Part shown: piece by piece, positions 8,256 to 15,410 of the stretch
How positions within the stretch are numbered: position 1 is the stretch's first letter
Layout of the letters: each line of letters starts with the position of its first letter
IMG/VR virus record: IMGVR_UViG_3300031251_000400
Coordinates: 1-35,909 of that record
DNA length: 35,909 bases
Direction: 5' to 3' (one strand)
Source: a virus
Notes under the pieces: model-generated
The model's database searches: none
What the model saw: only the letters and a program-made list of their open reading frames with translations
What the model was told of the DNA's origin: nothing
Program-made: the position numbers and the translations under genes

Positions 8256-8506
8256 TGAATAATAAAAAAGTTTGGAATGCTTTACATATCCCAACGTGTA
8301 ACTACTGTTATTTATTAGTTAACGGCGATTATTTAGATCAATGTGATTTTAAAACCAAGACAAAGGCATATTGGAAATTAATTAATGTCATTAATGCCTA
8401 TAATGAACAGTTGGGCTGTAATCAAGAAGAAGATTTCTTTTCGCAAGGGCAACCATTAACATTTAAAGAGTTTGACATTGTAAAAACAAATCCAATTAGT
8501 CTTTAA
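8255..8506 (+). CDS. IPxG family protein, 83 aa
   Basis: It opens 'WNALHIPTCNYCYL', with C for the family Gly, has the helix 'KTKTKAYWKLINVINAYN' and ends 'FDIVKTNPISL'. It is the stand-alone sister of the zinc-ribbon fusion just upstream, whose stop it overlaps by one base (TAATG). It is the last member of run 1. Confidence 0.83.
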   Translation: MNNKKVWNALHIPTCNYCYLLVNGDYLDQCDFKTKTKAYWKLINVINAYNEQLGCNQEEDFFSQGQPLTFKEFDIVKTNPISL

Positions 8507-8526
8507 CAACCAACACAGGAGCAAAC

Positions 8527-9897
8527 ATGAGTGCGAAAGTAACCGAAGATATCAAAGCGTTTTATGAAGATTTGCTGACCAATCAGTGGGACAAGATTGA
8601 CCCACCAGCAATGAACCTCCCCGCATTGCGTCAGTTTATTATCAAAACAATTCCGTTCTACGCCAGCGCTTTGTCGCTTGTGGATATCGAAATCTGTAAT
8701 GATGATAAGACGAAGGAATGGCCCTCGTTCGGATTCACTAACGGCTACAAGATTTATATTTCACCAAAATTGTACGAAATTCATCGTATGGTCACAGAGA
8801 AGTCAGGCAAGCCATGGTTTTCTACTCCTGAACTTGGTATCACTTTCACCATTCTTCATGAAATTGGCCATCTGGTGTTTGACAGTTTTGGTCGTATTCA
8901 GCATCGTGATCCAAAACTATGGAATATCGCAACGGACGCACAGATCAATCAGTTCTGCGCCAGGATCATGAAAGAAAGTGGTGTATTCCGTACTGATGCT
9001 GCGTATACCAAGTTCATGGAAGTTCTCCAAAAGAACTTTATTTTTGATCCTGGTAAGTATTCTAAACTTTCCGCAGAAGGTACCTACGATGATATGTATA
9101 AGGTAGGTATGCGTGGGAGTGACCATAACGGCTGGTCTTTGAACGGAGACATGGTTGGTGATGGTTCAGGTAAAGAAGCTGATGGGAAGCCTCTGACAGC
9201 CGAAGAACAGATGGCAAGAGATATTATTAAATCTGAACTTAAGGATTATTCCACGAAGAATGGCAGTAAACTTCCTGGTCAGGGAAGCAGTTATGGTCGT
9301 GATTTTGAGATGCTGCTTGAACCTCCTAAAGTAAACCTTCGTCAGGTTTTAAAGCACATTACCGACAGAGAAAACACCGAAGATTTTGGGTATTCTCGTC
9401 GTGGTTCTCGTATGGATCACATGATGCCGCAGAATATTCGTCTTCCTTCTGTGATTGACGCTGCTCCCAACTTGATTAGAAAGTTCATGGTAGTTCTTGA
9501 TTGTTCTGGTTCTATGAGTTCAGACCAGTTGAACGATTACCTGAACATCATCCGAGAAGTTGTGGCAAAACATACCAAAAATCCTGTGTGGCTCATTCTT
9601 CATACGGATCAGGTGTGTTTCTCCGATGATATTAGTTCTTATCAGGACGTGCCAAAGAACATCACTGGTGGAACCGCATTTCAGCCAGTTCTCAATGAAA
9701 TCGCAAGGCTTAAAAAGGAAAAGAATATCGTTCCTTCTGTGGTTATGTGGGGAACTGACTTGTACGGTGAGTTGAGTGACGGTGACTATTGCGTCAAAAA
9801 CTTCCCATTCTACAAGAAGCTTCACTGGATTATTTCTGGTAGCAATCTGGAAGCACCCATCGGAACCTGCTGGTTTATAGACGAAATCGGTGTGTAA
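8527..9897 (+). CDS. VWA-domain protein with HExxH metallopeptidase-like region
   Basis: CAGGAG precedes the start. The 456-aa protein has H111-E-I-G-H115 in 'TILHEIGHLVFD', typical of zinc metallopeptidase-like domains found upstream of VWA domains. Its VWA MIDAS is D325-x-S327-x-S329 ('LDCSGSM'), with the supporting Thr near 383 and Asp 411 ('GTDLYGE'). Such proteins pair with MoxR/CobS ATPases, here 4780-6066, and may bind substrate through the metal site. The codon use matches the ATPase gene. Proteolytic activity is not proven by the motif. A terminator follows directly. Confidence 0.88.
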   Translation: MSAKVTEDIKAFYEDLLTNQWDKIDPPAMNLPALRQFIIKTIPFYASALSLVDIEICNDDKTKEWPSFGFTNGYKIYISPKLYEIHRMVTEKSGKPWFSTPELGITFTILHEIGHLVFDSFGRIQHRDPKLWNIATDAQINQFCARIMKESGVFRTDAAYTKFMEVLQKNFIFDPGKYSKLSAEGTYDDMYKVGMRGSDHNGWSLNGDMVGDGSGKEADGKPLTAEEQMARDIIKSELKDYSTKNGSKLPGQGSSYGRDFEMLLEPPKVNLRQVLKHITDRENTEDFGYSRRGSRMDHMMPQNIRLPSVIDAAPNLIRKFMVVLDCSGSMSSDQLNDYLNIIREVVAKHTKNPVWLILHTDQVCFSDDISSYQDVPKNITGGTAFQPVLNEIARLKKEKNIVPSVVMWGTDLYGELSDGDYCVKNFPFYKKLHWIISGSNLEAPIGTCWFIDEIGV

Positions 9898-9915
9898 GTA
9901 AGAGTTAACAACAAC

Positions 9916-9950
9916 ATGAAGGAGGTTAGAAATAGCCTCCTTCATTTTTT
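9916..9950 (+). terminator. intrinsic terminator after the VWA gene
   Basis: ATGAAGGAGG (9916-9925) pairs with CCTCCTTCAT (9936-9945) around a 10-nt loop and is followed by a run of T to 9950. Confidence 0.92.
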
Positions 9951-9962
9951 ATAGAAAGAAGG
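9951..9962 (+). promoter_or_regulatory. conserved ATAGAAAGAAGG element (copy 2)
   Basis: Identical to the elements at 6125 and 18396, again directly after the terminator T-run. ATG 9971 lies 8 nt further on. Confidence 0.7.
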
Positions 9963-9970
9963 CAATCGTA

Positions 9971-10195
9971 ATGACTAATTTCAAATATAAATTACTGTAT
10001 ATTCCAAATGGCACCTTCTTTAAAAGTGCTATATCAGGGAAAGATTATCTATTTTCTAATAAAACATCTAAACAAAAGATAGTAAACTTTCTCAATAATA
10101 TACAATATGATACTGGCAATGGTATTTTGAGTATAAATGGGTTTCCTCTTGGACATAAGTTTAGTATCGAAGAGTTTGAGGTAATAGATGACTAA
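9971..10195 (+). CDS. IPxG family protein, 74 aa
   Basis: Opens 'KYKLLYIPNGTFFK' after three extra residues, has the helix 'TSKQKIVNFLNNI' and ends 'HKFSIEEFEVIDD'. It heads run 2 behind the AGAAGG element. Its stop overlaps the next start in ATGACTAA. Confidence 0.85.
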   Translation: MTNFKYKLLYIPNGTFFKSAISGKDYLFSNKTSKQKIVNFLNNIQYDTGNGILSINGFPLGHKFSIEEFEVIDD

Positions 10196-10430
10196 ACTTC
10201 TTTATATTCCATCAGGAACTTACATTATGTTTAATAGTATTATGCGTACTGACAGAACTGAAATTGTAGAAGACTCTTATTGGCATAATAATCACCGTGA
10301 TAATGCCGCTTACATTATTTATAAACTTGTTCATTCAAATGCGGATAGATACGCTTCATTAAGAAAAGCAAGCGATATTCCTCTTAATGTTAAATTACAG
10401 GTAGAAGAGTTCGAGATTATAGATGTATAA
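10188..10430 (+). CDS. IPxG family protein, 80 aa
   Basis: Opens MTKLLYIPSGTYIMF and ends 'EEFEIIDV'. The middle has 'RTEIVEDSYW', similar to the 'RTEIYEETYAY' of the member at 11523, and a long helix 'NAAYIIYKLVHSN'. The downstream overlap switches to ATGTATAA, the junction type more usual in runs 1 and 4. Confidence 0.85.
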   Translation: MTKLLYIPSGTYIMFNSIMRTDRTEIVEDSYWHNNHRDNAAYIIYKLVHSNADRYASLRKASDIPLNVKLQVEEFEIIDV

Positions 10431-10593
10431 ACTTCTATGGATACCAGGAGGTTTTTACGTTTATTGGGCTAGTAATAGAGAAGTCATGATATTTCATTCT
10501 TATGAAGCTGCTAAAAAAGAATTGGAGCTTTATGTACAAAAAGATAAACAACTTGAATATGAAATTATTGAAATAGAGGATAAAAGTGTATAA
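10423..10593 (+). CDS. short IPxG family protein, 56 aa
   Basis: Opens MYKLLWIPGGFYVYW, then the helix 'SYEAAKKELELYVQ', and ends 'YEIIEIEDKSV'. It is compact, like the 49-aa member in run 1. The stop overlaps a GTG start of the next gene (GTGTATAA). Confidence 0.8.
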   Translation: MYKLLWIPGGFYVYWASNREVMIFHSYEAAKKELELYVQKDKQLEYEIIEIEDKSV

Positions 10594-10789
10594 AACACTG
10601 TATATACCTGATGGAATCTTTATGTGGTATACTTGTCCTACATTACAAGAAGCAGAAGATAATATAGACTGTATAATTAAAGAGAATTGCCACTTTAACT
10701 GGATAAAAAATAATAAAAACCCAATCAGAAGTGAATTTGAGGTTATATATGTGGATACAACCAATCAAAATGATACCGGAGAAGAATAA
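10586..10789 (+). CDS. IPxG family protein with GTG start and C-terminal extension, 67 aa
   Basis: GTG 10586 keeps the 8-nt overlap geometry (GTGTATAA) and gives MYKTLYIPDGIFMWY. After the family ending 'FEVIYV' the frame runs on for 11 residues ('DTTNQNDTGEE') because the expected stop is lost; the extension lies over the next gene. Confidence 0.8.
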   Translation: MYKTLYIPDGIFMWYTCPTLQEAEDNIDCIIKENCHFNWIKNNKNPIRSEFEVIYVDTTNQNDTGEE

Positions 10790-11036
10790 ACCACAAGTTA
10801 AAGTTTTGTATATACCTAATGGTGAATATATAACTATGTATTGGTGGTTTGATTTTGCTGTCGGTCATTTTTATGTAGAAAGGTATAGAGAAAAGAAACT
10901 TACCAAACTTGTAAATACGTTAAATAACTTTTTACGATATGAAGGTACAGTAAAGTATATTAGTCGTGTAAATCTTCCAATAGATCATAATTTTAGTATT
11001 GAAGAGTTCGAATTGGTATATATTCCAGGAGACTGA
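10749..11036 (+). CDS. IPxG family protein with N-terminal extension, 95 aa
   Basis: ATG 10749 sits at the normal distance from GAGGT, but the family opening ('KVLYIPNGEYI') comes only at residue 19. The N-terminal 18 residues look like junction insertion debris. An in-frame ATG at 10770 is the alternative start. The ending is 'HNFSIEEFELVYIPGD'. The stop TGA is one base before the next ATG. Confidence 0.75.
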   Translation: MWIQPIKMIPEKNKPQVKVLYIPNGEYITMYWWFDFAVGHFYVERYREKKLTKLVNTLNNFLRYEGTVKYISRVNLPIDHNFSIEEFELVYIPGD

Positions 11037-11037
11037 T

Positions 11038-11298
11038 ATGACTAAAATCTTATATATTCCAGAAGGAACTTATATTACTTTTATGCTCGGTGGTAATAGA
11101 TACAGTAGATTAACAACTATTATTGAAGAAGCCGGTAATGGGTACGCTGGATTAAGACAAGTAATAAACAATCCAAATAGTAATGATATAGAGTATATTA
11201 ATGTATTACTTAATACTGATCCATGCTGTGAGTTTAGAAGTAGGAACAAATTACCAGCTAAACTTTATTATGAAATGTTTGAGGTAATATATGACTAA
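11038..11298 (+). CDS. IPxG family protein, 86 aa
   Basis: The ATG is preceded by AGGAG. It opens MTKILYIPEGTYITF and ends 'YEMFEVIYD'. The middle contains 'RLTTIIEEAGNGY' and a long Asn-rich insert. The start restores the standard arrangement after the derailed junction upstream. Confidence 0.85.
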   Translation: MTKILYIPEGTYITFMLGGNRYSRLTTIIEEAGNGYAGLRQVINNPNSNDIEYINVLLNTDPCCEFRSRNKLPAKLYYEMFEVIYD

Positions 11299-11530
11299 AA
11301 TACTGTATATACCTAATGGAGAATATATAAGATTTTTTAACGGTAGTTTTACAACTACTTTTTCTAAATTAGAAAATTTGCTTGAAAATGAATTAGCAAA
11401 TCATGAATTTGAAACAATTTTAAAATATCTAAATGACCAAGAAGATGTTTGTGAAGAATGGTATGAAGAAAATAACATTGAACATCTTCATATATTTTTA
11501 GCATCAGAGATTGAGGTTATATATGACTAA
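11291..11530 (+). CDS. IPxG family protein, 79 aa
   Basis: Opens MTKILYIPNGEYIRFF and ends 'ASEIEVIYD', with Ile for the usual Phe. It is strongly acidic, and the helices 'SKLENLLENELANHEFETILKYL' fill most of the middle. Standard ATGACTAA overlaps flank both sides. Confidence 0.85.
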   Translation: MTKILYIPNGEYIRFFNGSFTTTFSKLENLLENELANHEFETILKYLNDQEDVCEEWYEENNIEHLHIFLASEIEVIYD

Positions 11531-11759
11531 AATACTGTATATACCTCTTGGAGTATACTTGGAGTTACCTACCAAGGATCAGTGTTCACGTACAGAAATA
11601 TATGAAGAAACCTATGCGTATGCTAATAAGTTACCTACACCAGAAGACTGTATAGAATATATGTGTAGAGATTATAATATGTCGTGGTTAATTTATAGAT
11701 ATAATTTACCGGAAGGTTTTACACCAATAAAAGAAGAGTTTGAGATTATATATGACTAA
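11523..11759 (+). CDS. IPxG family protein, 78 aa
   Basis: The start at ATG 11523 is set by the overlap. It opens MTKILYIPLGVYLEL, with 'RTEIYEETYAYANKL' and 'LIYRYNLPEGF' in the middle, and ends 'EEFEIIYD'. The middle is related to the members at 10188 and 11752. Confidence 0.86.
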   Translation: MTKILYIPLGVYLELPTKDQCSRTEIYEETYAYANKLPTPEDCIEYMCRDYNMSWLIYRYNLPEGFTPIKEEFEIIYD

Positions 11760-11997
11760 AATACTACATATACCCTCTGGAACATACTGCTCTTTTATAT
11801 CATCCACAGAATACGATCACAAACACGGCAAACCATGTTATGGACAAGTAACAGTTTTTGAAGATTCACATGCCTATTCTTTTCACAAGTTAACACCAAA
11901 ACAGGCAATACAAATTACGCTTGATGGTACCAGAAATTGGGTATATGGGTGTGATGGCGCTCAATTAGAAAATGAATTTGAGATTATATATGACTAA
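11752..11997 (+). CDS. IPxG family protein, 81 aa
   Basis: Opens MTKILHIPSGTYCSF and ends 'NEFEIIYD'. The middle 'VTVFEDSHAYSFHKLTPKQAIQ' resembles that of the member at 11523 in order and spacing, which suggests these adjacent genes are duplicates that have since diverged. Confidence 0.86.
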   Translation: MTKILHIPSGTYCSFISSTEYDHKHGKPCYGQVTVFEDSHAYSFHKLTPKQAIQITLDGTRNWVYGCDGAQLENEFEIIYD

Positions 11998-12187
11998 ACT
12001 TCTTTATATACCAAATGGAGTGTATGTAACGGCAAATATTAATGGCACTAATGGGGAAGCTGAAAGACTATTACAGGTTTTAATAAAAGTAAGTCCAGAA
12101 GATATTAATGAACTTTGGCTACGAAAATTCAATCTGCCGGAAAATCATAAATTTAGTGAAGAAGAATTTGAAATTGTAGAAGATTAA
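11990..12187 (+). CDS. IPxG family protein, last of run 2, 65 aa
   Basis: Opens MTKLLYIPNGVYVTA and ends 'HKFSEEEFEIVED'. As the last member it keeps the protein ending, but it is spelled GAAATTGTAGAAGAT, without the GAGG that serves as ribosome-binding site in members followed by another copy. Confidence 0.85.
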   Translation: MTKLLYIPNGVYVTANINGTNGEAERLLQVLIKVSPEDINELWLRKFNLPENHKFSEEEFEIVED

Positions 12188-12200
12188 TATATAGCTAAAC

Positions 12201-12240
12201 TTACTCCTACTACTGCCGATATTAAGTAGGTGTAAAGGAG
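12201..12240 (+). promoter_or_regulatory. hairpin next to the ribosome-binding site of the 12247 gene
   Basis: TTACTCCTACT (12201-12211) pairs with AGTAGGTGTAA (12225-12235) with one mismatch and a 13-nt loop. AGGAG (12236-12240) abuts it. No T-run follows, so a role in translation control or RNA stability is more likely than termination. Confidence 0.5.
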
Positions 12241-12246
12241 CACTAT

Positions 12247-12714
12247 ATGAGCACTAAAATTATTCAATACGACAAGGTTTCAAGACTATCACAGGAGGAT
12301 TTAAAGGATGTATCAAAACTCAACGTAGTTTTTGATGAAAATAATCCACTAACAGTAATGGCTACTGTTCTTGTTAAGTTTGATGAAAAAACTAACAACT
12401 ATTTCTTTGAGAAATCAGAAGTATATGACAGCTTAAAGGAACTTTCAACGGTAGTAATGAAGGAATTGCTTACGCTTTATGCGAAACGTAGCATAATTGA
12501 CAGTGATAAAGATTACTTCAAGCGTGATGATCCAAGACTACACGCCTTCCTCAGCAAATTAAGCTACCCCGGTGTTCAAGCAGTTTGTGAGAACATGGAA
12601 GAATTTGCTGAGCAGTTCAAAACTGGCCACGTGTCTCTGCGTCTACCAAAAACAAATGTAGGCGAATCAACCCGTATGTATAAAAACCAAAAAGTTGTGC
12701 CACATAAGGCATAA
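12247..12714 (+). CDS. hypothetical protein, 155 aa
   Basis: AAGGAG precedes the start by 6 nt. The N-terminal part is strand-rich ('KLNVVFDENNPLTVMATVLVKFDE'-like beta pattern over residues 24-50), the middle is helical, and the tail is basic ('RMYKNQKVVPHKA'). No domain is recognised. It is followed 24 nt later by a gene with its own AGGAG, and the pair is bracketed by hairpins and by IPxG runs. Confidence 0.8.
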   Translation: MSTKIIQYDKVSRLSQEDLKDVSKLNVVFDENNPLTVMATVLVKFDEKTNNYFFEKSEVYDSLKELSTVVMKELLTLYAKRSIIDSDKDYFKRDDPRLHAFLSKLSYPGVQAVCENMEEFAEQFKTGHVSLRLPKTNVGESTRMYKNQKVVPHKA

Positions 12715-12738
12715 TTTAACCAACTAATAGGAGAAATC

Positions 12739-13557
12739 ATGGAACTCACCGAAGTTCTTACCATCAAGGACGTTAGAACTGATGTTGCCAAGATTATGGA
12801 TTATCTTGACACATGTTTTTTCACAGATTCTACCATTACTCTTATGAACGATGAGTATATTAAAAAGTCTGTAATGGAACGTTTGAGTCAGATTGTTATG
12901 TTTGGTGAAGGTCTGGCAACTCTTAATCATGACCCAAAAGAGTTGAGTAAGGCTATGCTTCGTTCATCGTTGAATGACAAGGATATCAATTTTATTCTTG
13001 GTGCTTCTTTGAAGATTTCTGATGTGTCTGTTGTTATTAAAGATGAAAAAGACATGACAGACAAGGAAAAGGCTGACGAAGAAACTCCTGAAAATGTTGA
13101 TAAAATGGTCAAAAGCAAGATGGAAAGTATGGGTTCTCTTGAAAATCTTATTGGTATCATTAGGGATTCTCTTGGAACGTCTCGCATTCTTCCAGAGTCG
13201 TCAGAGATTGCCATTTATGAGGCAATGAACGCAAACATCGAACCTGAAAATGCTCGTAAAGATATGTTGAGAATTGAACGTCCAATTGAGTTTAACCTTA
13301 ATTATCTTGATTTGTCAAAAGTTAAGAATACACAGATTTTCGATTTTCTCAATTCATTGATGGCGTCTGACTCTAATAGTTCTCTTGCTATTGAGTTTCC
13401 TATGGATGCTTTGCTGGATGATATTAAAACATTCTATACGGTTGATCTTCCAGCTATTGCGGAAGCTGCTGTAACGTTTGCGAGAACTTCAACAAAAAAC
13501 TCGTTTTCGTTTACAAAAGAACCGGACGCATTTGAAACATTATTTAATACTCTGTAA
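12739..13557 (+). CDS. hypothetical protein, 272 aa
   Basis: TAGGAG precedes the start. Residues about 105-135 form a highly charged Lys/Glu segment that may be a linker or coiled coil. The C-terminal part is predicted helical, ending 'DAFETLFNTL'. Codon use is moderately optimised. No domain is recognised. It probably forms an operon with the 155-aa gene upstream. Confidence 0.82.
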   Translation: MELTEVLTIKDVRTDVAKIMDYLDTCFFTDSTITLMNDEYIKKSVMERLSQIVMFGEGLATLNHDPKELSKAMLRSSLNDKDINFILGASLKISDVSVVIKDEKDMTDKEKADEETPENVDKMVKSKMESMGSLENLIGIIRDSLGTSRILPESSEIAIYEAMNANIEPENARKDMLRIERPIEFNLNYLDLSKVKNTQIFDFLNSLMASDSNSSLAIEFPMDALLDDIKTFYTVDLPAIAEAAVTFARTSTKNSFSFTKEPDAFETLFNTL

Positions 13558-13582
13558 AATATACTGGGCATAATTTACCTAC

Positions 13583-13619
13583 ACTACTGGGAATGTTAAA
13601 AAAGGACATTCCCAGTAGT
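13583..13619 (+). repeat. perfect 14-bp inverted repeat without T-run
   Basis: ACTACTGGGAATGT (13583-13596) and ACATTCCCAGTAGT (13606-13619) pair perfectly around TAAAAAAGG. No T-run follows, so it is not a classical terminator. It lies between the 272-aa gene and run 3 and may be an RNA-processing or stability hairpin, or an operator. The CCTAC-CTACTG sequence resembles the hairpin at 12201. Confidence 0.75.
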
Positions 13620-13643
13620 AGTGTATTCGATTGGAGAAATACT

Positions 13644-13871
13644 ATGACTAAATTACTGTATATACCAAATGGTTCTTTTATAACTTTTTCATCTGACCGG
13701 GTTGGTGGTTACACAGAAGAAGCTGAAAAGTCTGATTTAATTGATGCTTGTAACAATTCTATTGAGCAGTTAATAGACAGAATAATCAATGGTTCTACTA
13801 ATCAGTTGTTTAAGAGAAATAATTTACCAGATATAGTAGTAATAGATGAGTTTGAGGTAATATATGACTAA
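13644..13871 (+). CDS. IPxG family protein, 75 aa
   Basis: The start is ATG 13644 with TTGGAGA upstream; an ATG at 13593 lies in the hairpin and is rejected. Opens MTKLLYIPNGSFITF, middle 'GYTEEAEKSDLIDACNNSIEQLI', then 'KRNNLPDIV' and the ending 'DEFEVIYD'. Confidence 0.85.
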   Translation: MTKLLYIPNGSFITFSSDRVGGYTEEAEKSDLIDACNNSIEQLIDRIINGSTNQLFKRNNLPDIVVIDEFEVIYD

Positions 13872-14088
13872 ATTACTGTATATACCAAACGGACAGTTTT
13901 TATATTTTGACAATTATAATAATCATTATAATACAGATATTTCAAAATATGAGCCACAATATACCACAGAACTTTTGATACATTGGGTAATTTGTAATTG
14001 TAGTGACAGAACTGACTGGTTGGAAAGAAACGGTATAGAAGATGGTCATAGATTTTTAGAAAGTGAATTTGAGGTAATATATGACTAA
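13864..14088 (+). CDS. IPxG family protein, 74 aa
   Basis: Opens MTKLLYIPNGQFLYF and ends 'RFLESEFEVIYD'. The middle is rich in Asn and Tyr, followed by 'DWLERNGIEDGH', the counterpart of the LxRxNLPxxH motif of its relatives. ATGACTAA overlaps lie at both ends. Confidence 0.86.
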   Translation: MTKLLYIPNGQFLYFDNYNNHYNTDISKYEPQYTTELLIHWVICNCSDRTDWLERNGIEDGHRFLESEFEVIYD

Positions 14089-14344
14089 AATACTTTATAT
14101 ACCTAATGGTGAATTCATTACTTTTGAAGATAAAAATAACCATATTAGGTATACTGCTAATATAGAAAATATAAGCCTCATAGCTTATGACTATTTAGAT
14201 AGATTAAATACTTTAAGTCCAATTACTGTTAACGATATTCTATACTATATAACAGATAGAAGAGAACTTAAAAGTCAATTTAGCAAAAGAAATAAGTTCG
14301 CTACGATAGTATCGTTATCTGAATTAGAGGTAATATATGACTAA
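14081..14344 (+). CDS. IPxG family protein, 87 aa
   Basis: Opens MTKILYIPNGEFITF and ends 'SELEVIYD', with Leu for the usual Phe. Helical 'ISLIAYDYLDRLNTL' and 'KSQFSKRNKF' occupy the middle. Confidence 0.85.
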   Translation: MTKILYIPNGEFITFEDKNNHIRYTANIENISLIAYDYLDRLNTLSPITVNDILYYITDRRELKSQFSKRNKFATIVSLSELEVIYD

Positions 14345-14573
14345 AATACTTTATATACCAAATGGAGAATACTTAAAGTTTTTTTCTGACTGTTATATTA
14401 CTGATATATCTAAAGTAAACTGGTATAAAGGTAGATCTCCCGAAGAAATATTAAAAGATATTATAAATGACTTAAATGGAAGTGGTAATAAGTACAATGA
14501 GTGGAGAATTCTCAATAATATAGGTAATAGTATAGTAACTAAAAGTGAATTTGAGATTATATATGATAATTAG
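14337..14573 (+). CDS. IPxG family protein, 78 aa
   Basis: Opens MTKILYIPNGEYLKFF and ends 'SEFEIIYDN'. The usual stop in ATGACTAA is changed to ATGATAATTAG, adding one Asn and making the overlap with the next gene 11 nt. The middle helix is 'SPEEILKDIINDLNG'. Confidence 0.85.
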   Translation: MTKILYIPNGEYLKFFSDCYITDISKVNWYKGRSPEEILKDIINDLNGSGNKYNEWRILNNIGNSIVTKSEFEIIYDN

Positions 14574-14805
14574 ACTATTACATATACCAACTGGACAATT
14601 TATACAGTTACGAGAAAACATGGGTAGTAGCAATTGGACTACTAATATGTCCGCTGTAATGTTAAGTAGACTGGACCTAAATGACATTGATAAAATTATT
14701 GACTATATGTTAAAAGGTAATTTTAGAGACGATTATTTAAAAAGACATGAATTACCACCAAATTATGAATTCCATAGAGAAGAGTTTGAGGTTATATATG
14801 ACTAA
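14563..14805 (+). CDS. IPxG family protein, 80 aa
   Basis: The start is ATG 14563 (MIIRLLHIPTGQFIQL). The middle contains 'LNDIDKIIDYMLKGNFRDDYLKRHELPPNY', ending 'REEFEVIYD'. The N-terminus differs from its neighbours because of the altered 11-nt junction. Confidence 0.84.
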   Translation: MIIRLLHIPTGQFIQLRENMGSSNWTTNMSAVMLSRLDLNDIDKIIDYMLKGNFRDDYLKRHELPPNYEFHREEFEVIYD

Positions 14806-15043
14806 AATACTATATATTCCAAGCGGAGAATACATAGTTTTTCTTGGGTTTGGGCGAAGTCACCGTTCTGATACTACCACGTATGAAGAATCTGAATATA
14901 GCAAGAAATGCGGTAATAGGTATATGCCAATTGATTTCATTTTAAACCAATGTATAAACAATACGTTTGGACTTAACATACAAGAAGAATTTGATAGAAA
15001 AGTAATCTACCAGAAAGAATGTTTTGAGATTATATATGACTGA
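14798..15043 (+). CDS. IPxG family protein, last of run 3, 81 aa
   Basis: Opens MTKILYIPSGEYIVFLG, middle 'TTTYEESEYSKK', ending 'ECFEIIYD'. The stop is TGA in ATGACTGA, which overlaps the start of an unrelated gene. The family junction has thus been reused to couple translation to a core gene. Confidence 0.85.
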   Translation: MTKILYIPSGEYIVFLGFGRSHRSDTTTYEESEYSKKCGNRYMPIDFILNQCINNTFGLNIQEEFDRKVIYQKECFEIIYD

Positions 15044-15410
15044 CATTGAATTAGACGACATTAGCAAACTTATTTTGGTATATCTTATTAATTATAAACG
15101 AAATATTGCCCCAGTAGATAAAATTGCCCTTACTGGATTTGATAAACTTAAACAAAAATTAGAAACCAAAGGATTAGAAAAATTATCAAAAGATGAACGT
15201 AAGGAGTATAACGCAGCAAGATTTCAAGTATATACATTATCAAGAAGAGTTGCCGAAGCAAAGCCCATTCCAAAATCAGTTGAAGATATATCAAAAGCTG
15301 TAAAAACTGATGATATTTCTGACATTACTTCTCGTTTATCCTATTTAAGCAAATTAAGTATGATAGAAGAAAGTAATAGTGGTTATGTAATTGCTGAAAG
15401 ATATAGATAG
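15036..15410 (+). CDS. hypothetical helical protein, 124 aa
   Basis: The start ATG 15036 overlaps the last run-3 member by 8 nt. The protein is helical and charged. Residues about 85-124 ('SDITSRLSYLSKLSMIEE...GYVIAERYR') look like a winged-helix wing region, so it may bind DNA, but this is a weak call. It overlaps the next gene if that gene starts at TTG 15391. Confidence 0.7.
   Translation: MTDIELDDISKLILVYLINYKRNIAPVDKIALTGFDKLKQKLETKGLEKLSKDERKEYNAARFQVYTLSRRVAEAKPIPKSVEDISKAVKTDDISDITSRLSYLSKLSMIEESNSGYVIAERYR

Larger units (their letters stand above)
6143..8506 (+). repeat. IPxG paralog run 1 (8 members, one unrelated gene)
   Basis: Tandem run of small paralogs between the AAA+ gene and its VWA partner. 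The typical start is MYKILHIPSG and the typical junction is GATGTATAA, with ATGTATAA read both as the end of one gene (V-stop) and the start of the next (M-Y-K). The last two members form a separate subtype sharing 'FKTxTKAY' and 'SQGQPLT'. The unrelated gene at 7582-7884 separates the two subtypes. Confidence 0.85.
9971..12187 (+). repeat. IPxG paralog run 2 (10 members)
   Basis: Uninterrupted tandem run. Most members open MTK(I/L)LYIPNG and end FEVIYD, with junctions GAGGTAATATATGACTAA or close variants. Several share a second motif before the ending, roughly L-P-x-x-H-x-F-x-x-E-E-F-E. The start AAATACTGTATATACC is almost identical between members, so the junctions are direct repeats of about 30 nt. 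Confidence 0.9.
13644..15043 (+). repeat. IPxG paralog run 3 (6 members)
   Basis: Six members of the same subtype as run 2 (MTK-L-YIP-G start, FEVIYD end, ATGACTAA junctions). Run 2 and run 3 are separated only by the two-gene block 12247-13557, so they may have been one run that was split, or one seeded the other. Confidence 0.88.

Noticed and set aside
13593-13643. ATG 13593 as start of the first run-3 gene
   Set aside because: It lies inside the hairpin and adds residues that no relative has; ATG 13644 gives the family N-terminus and has GGAGA upstream.
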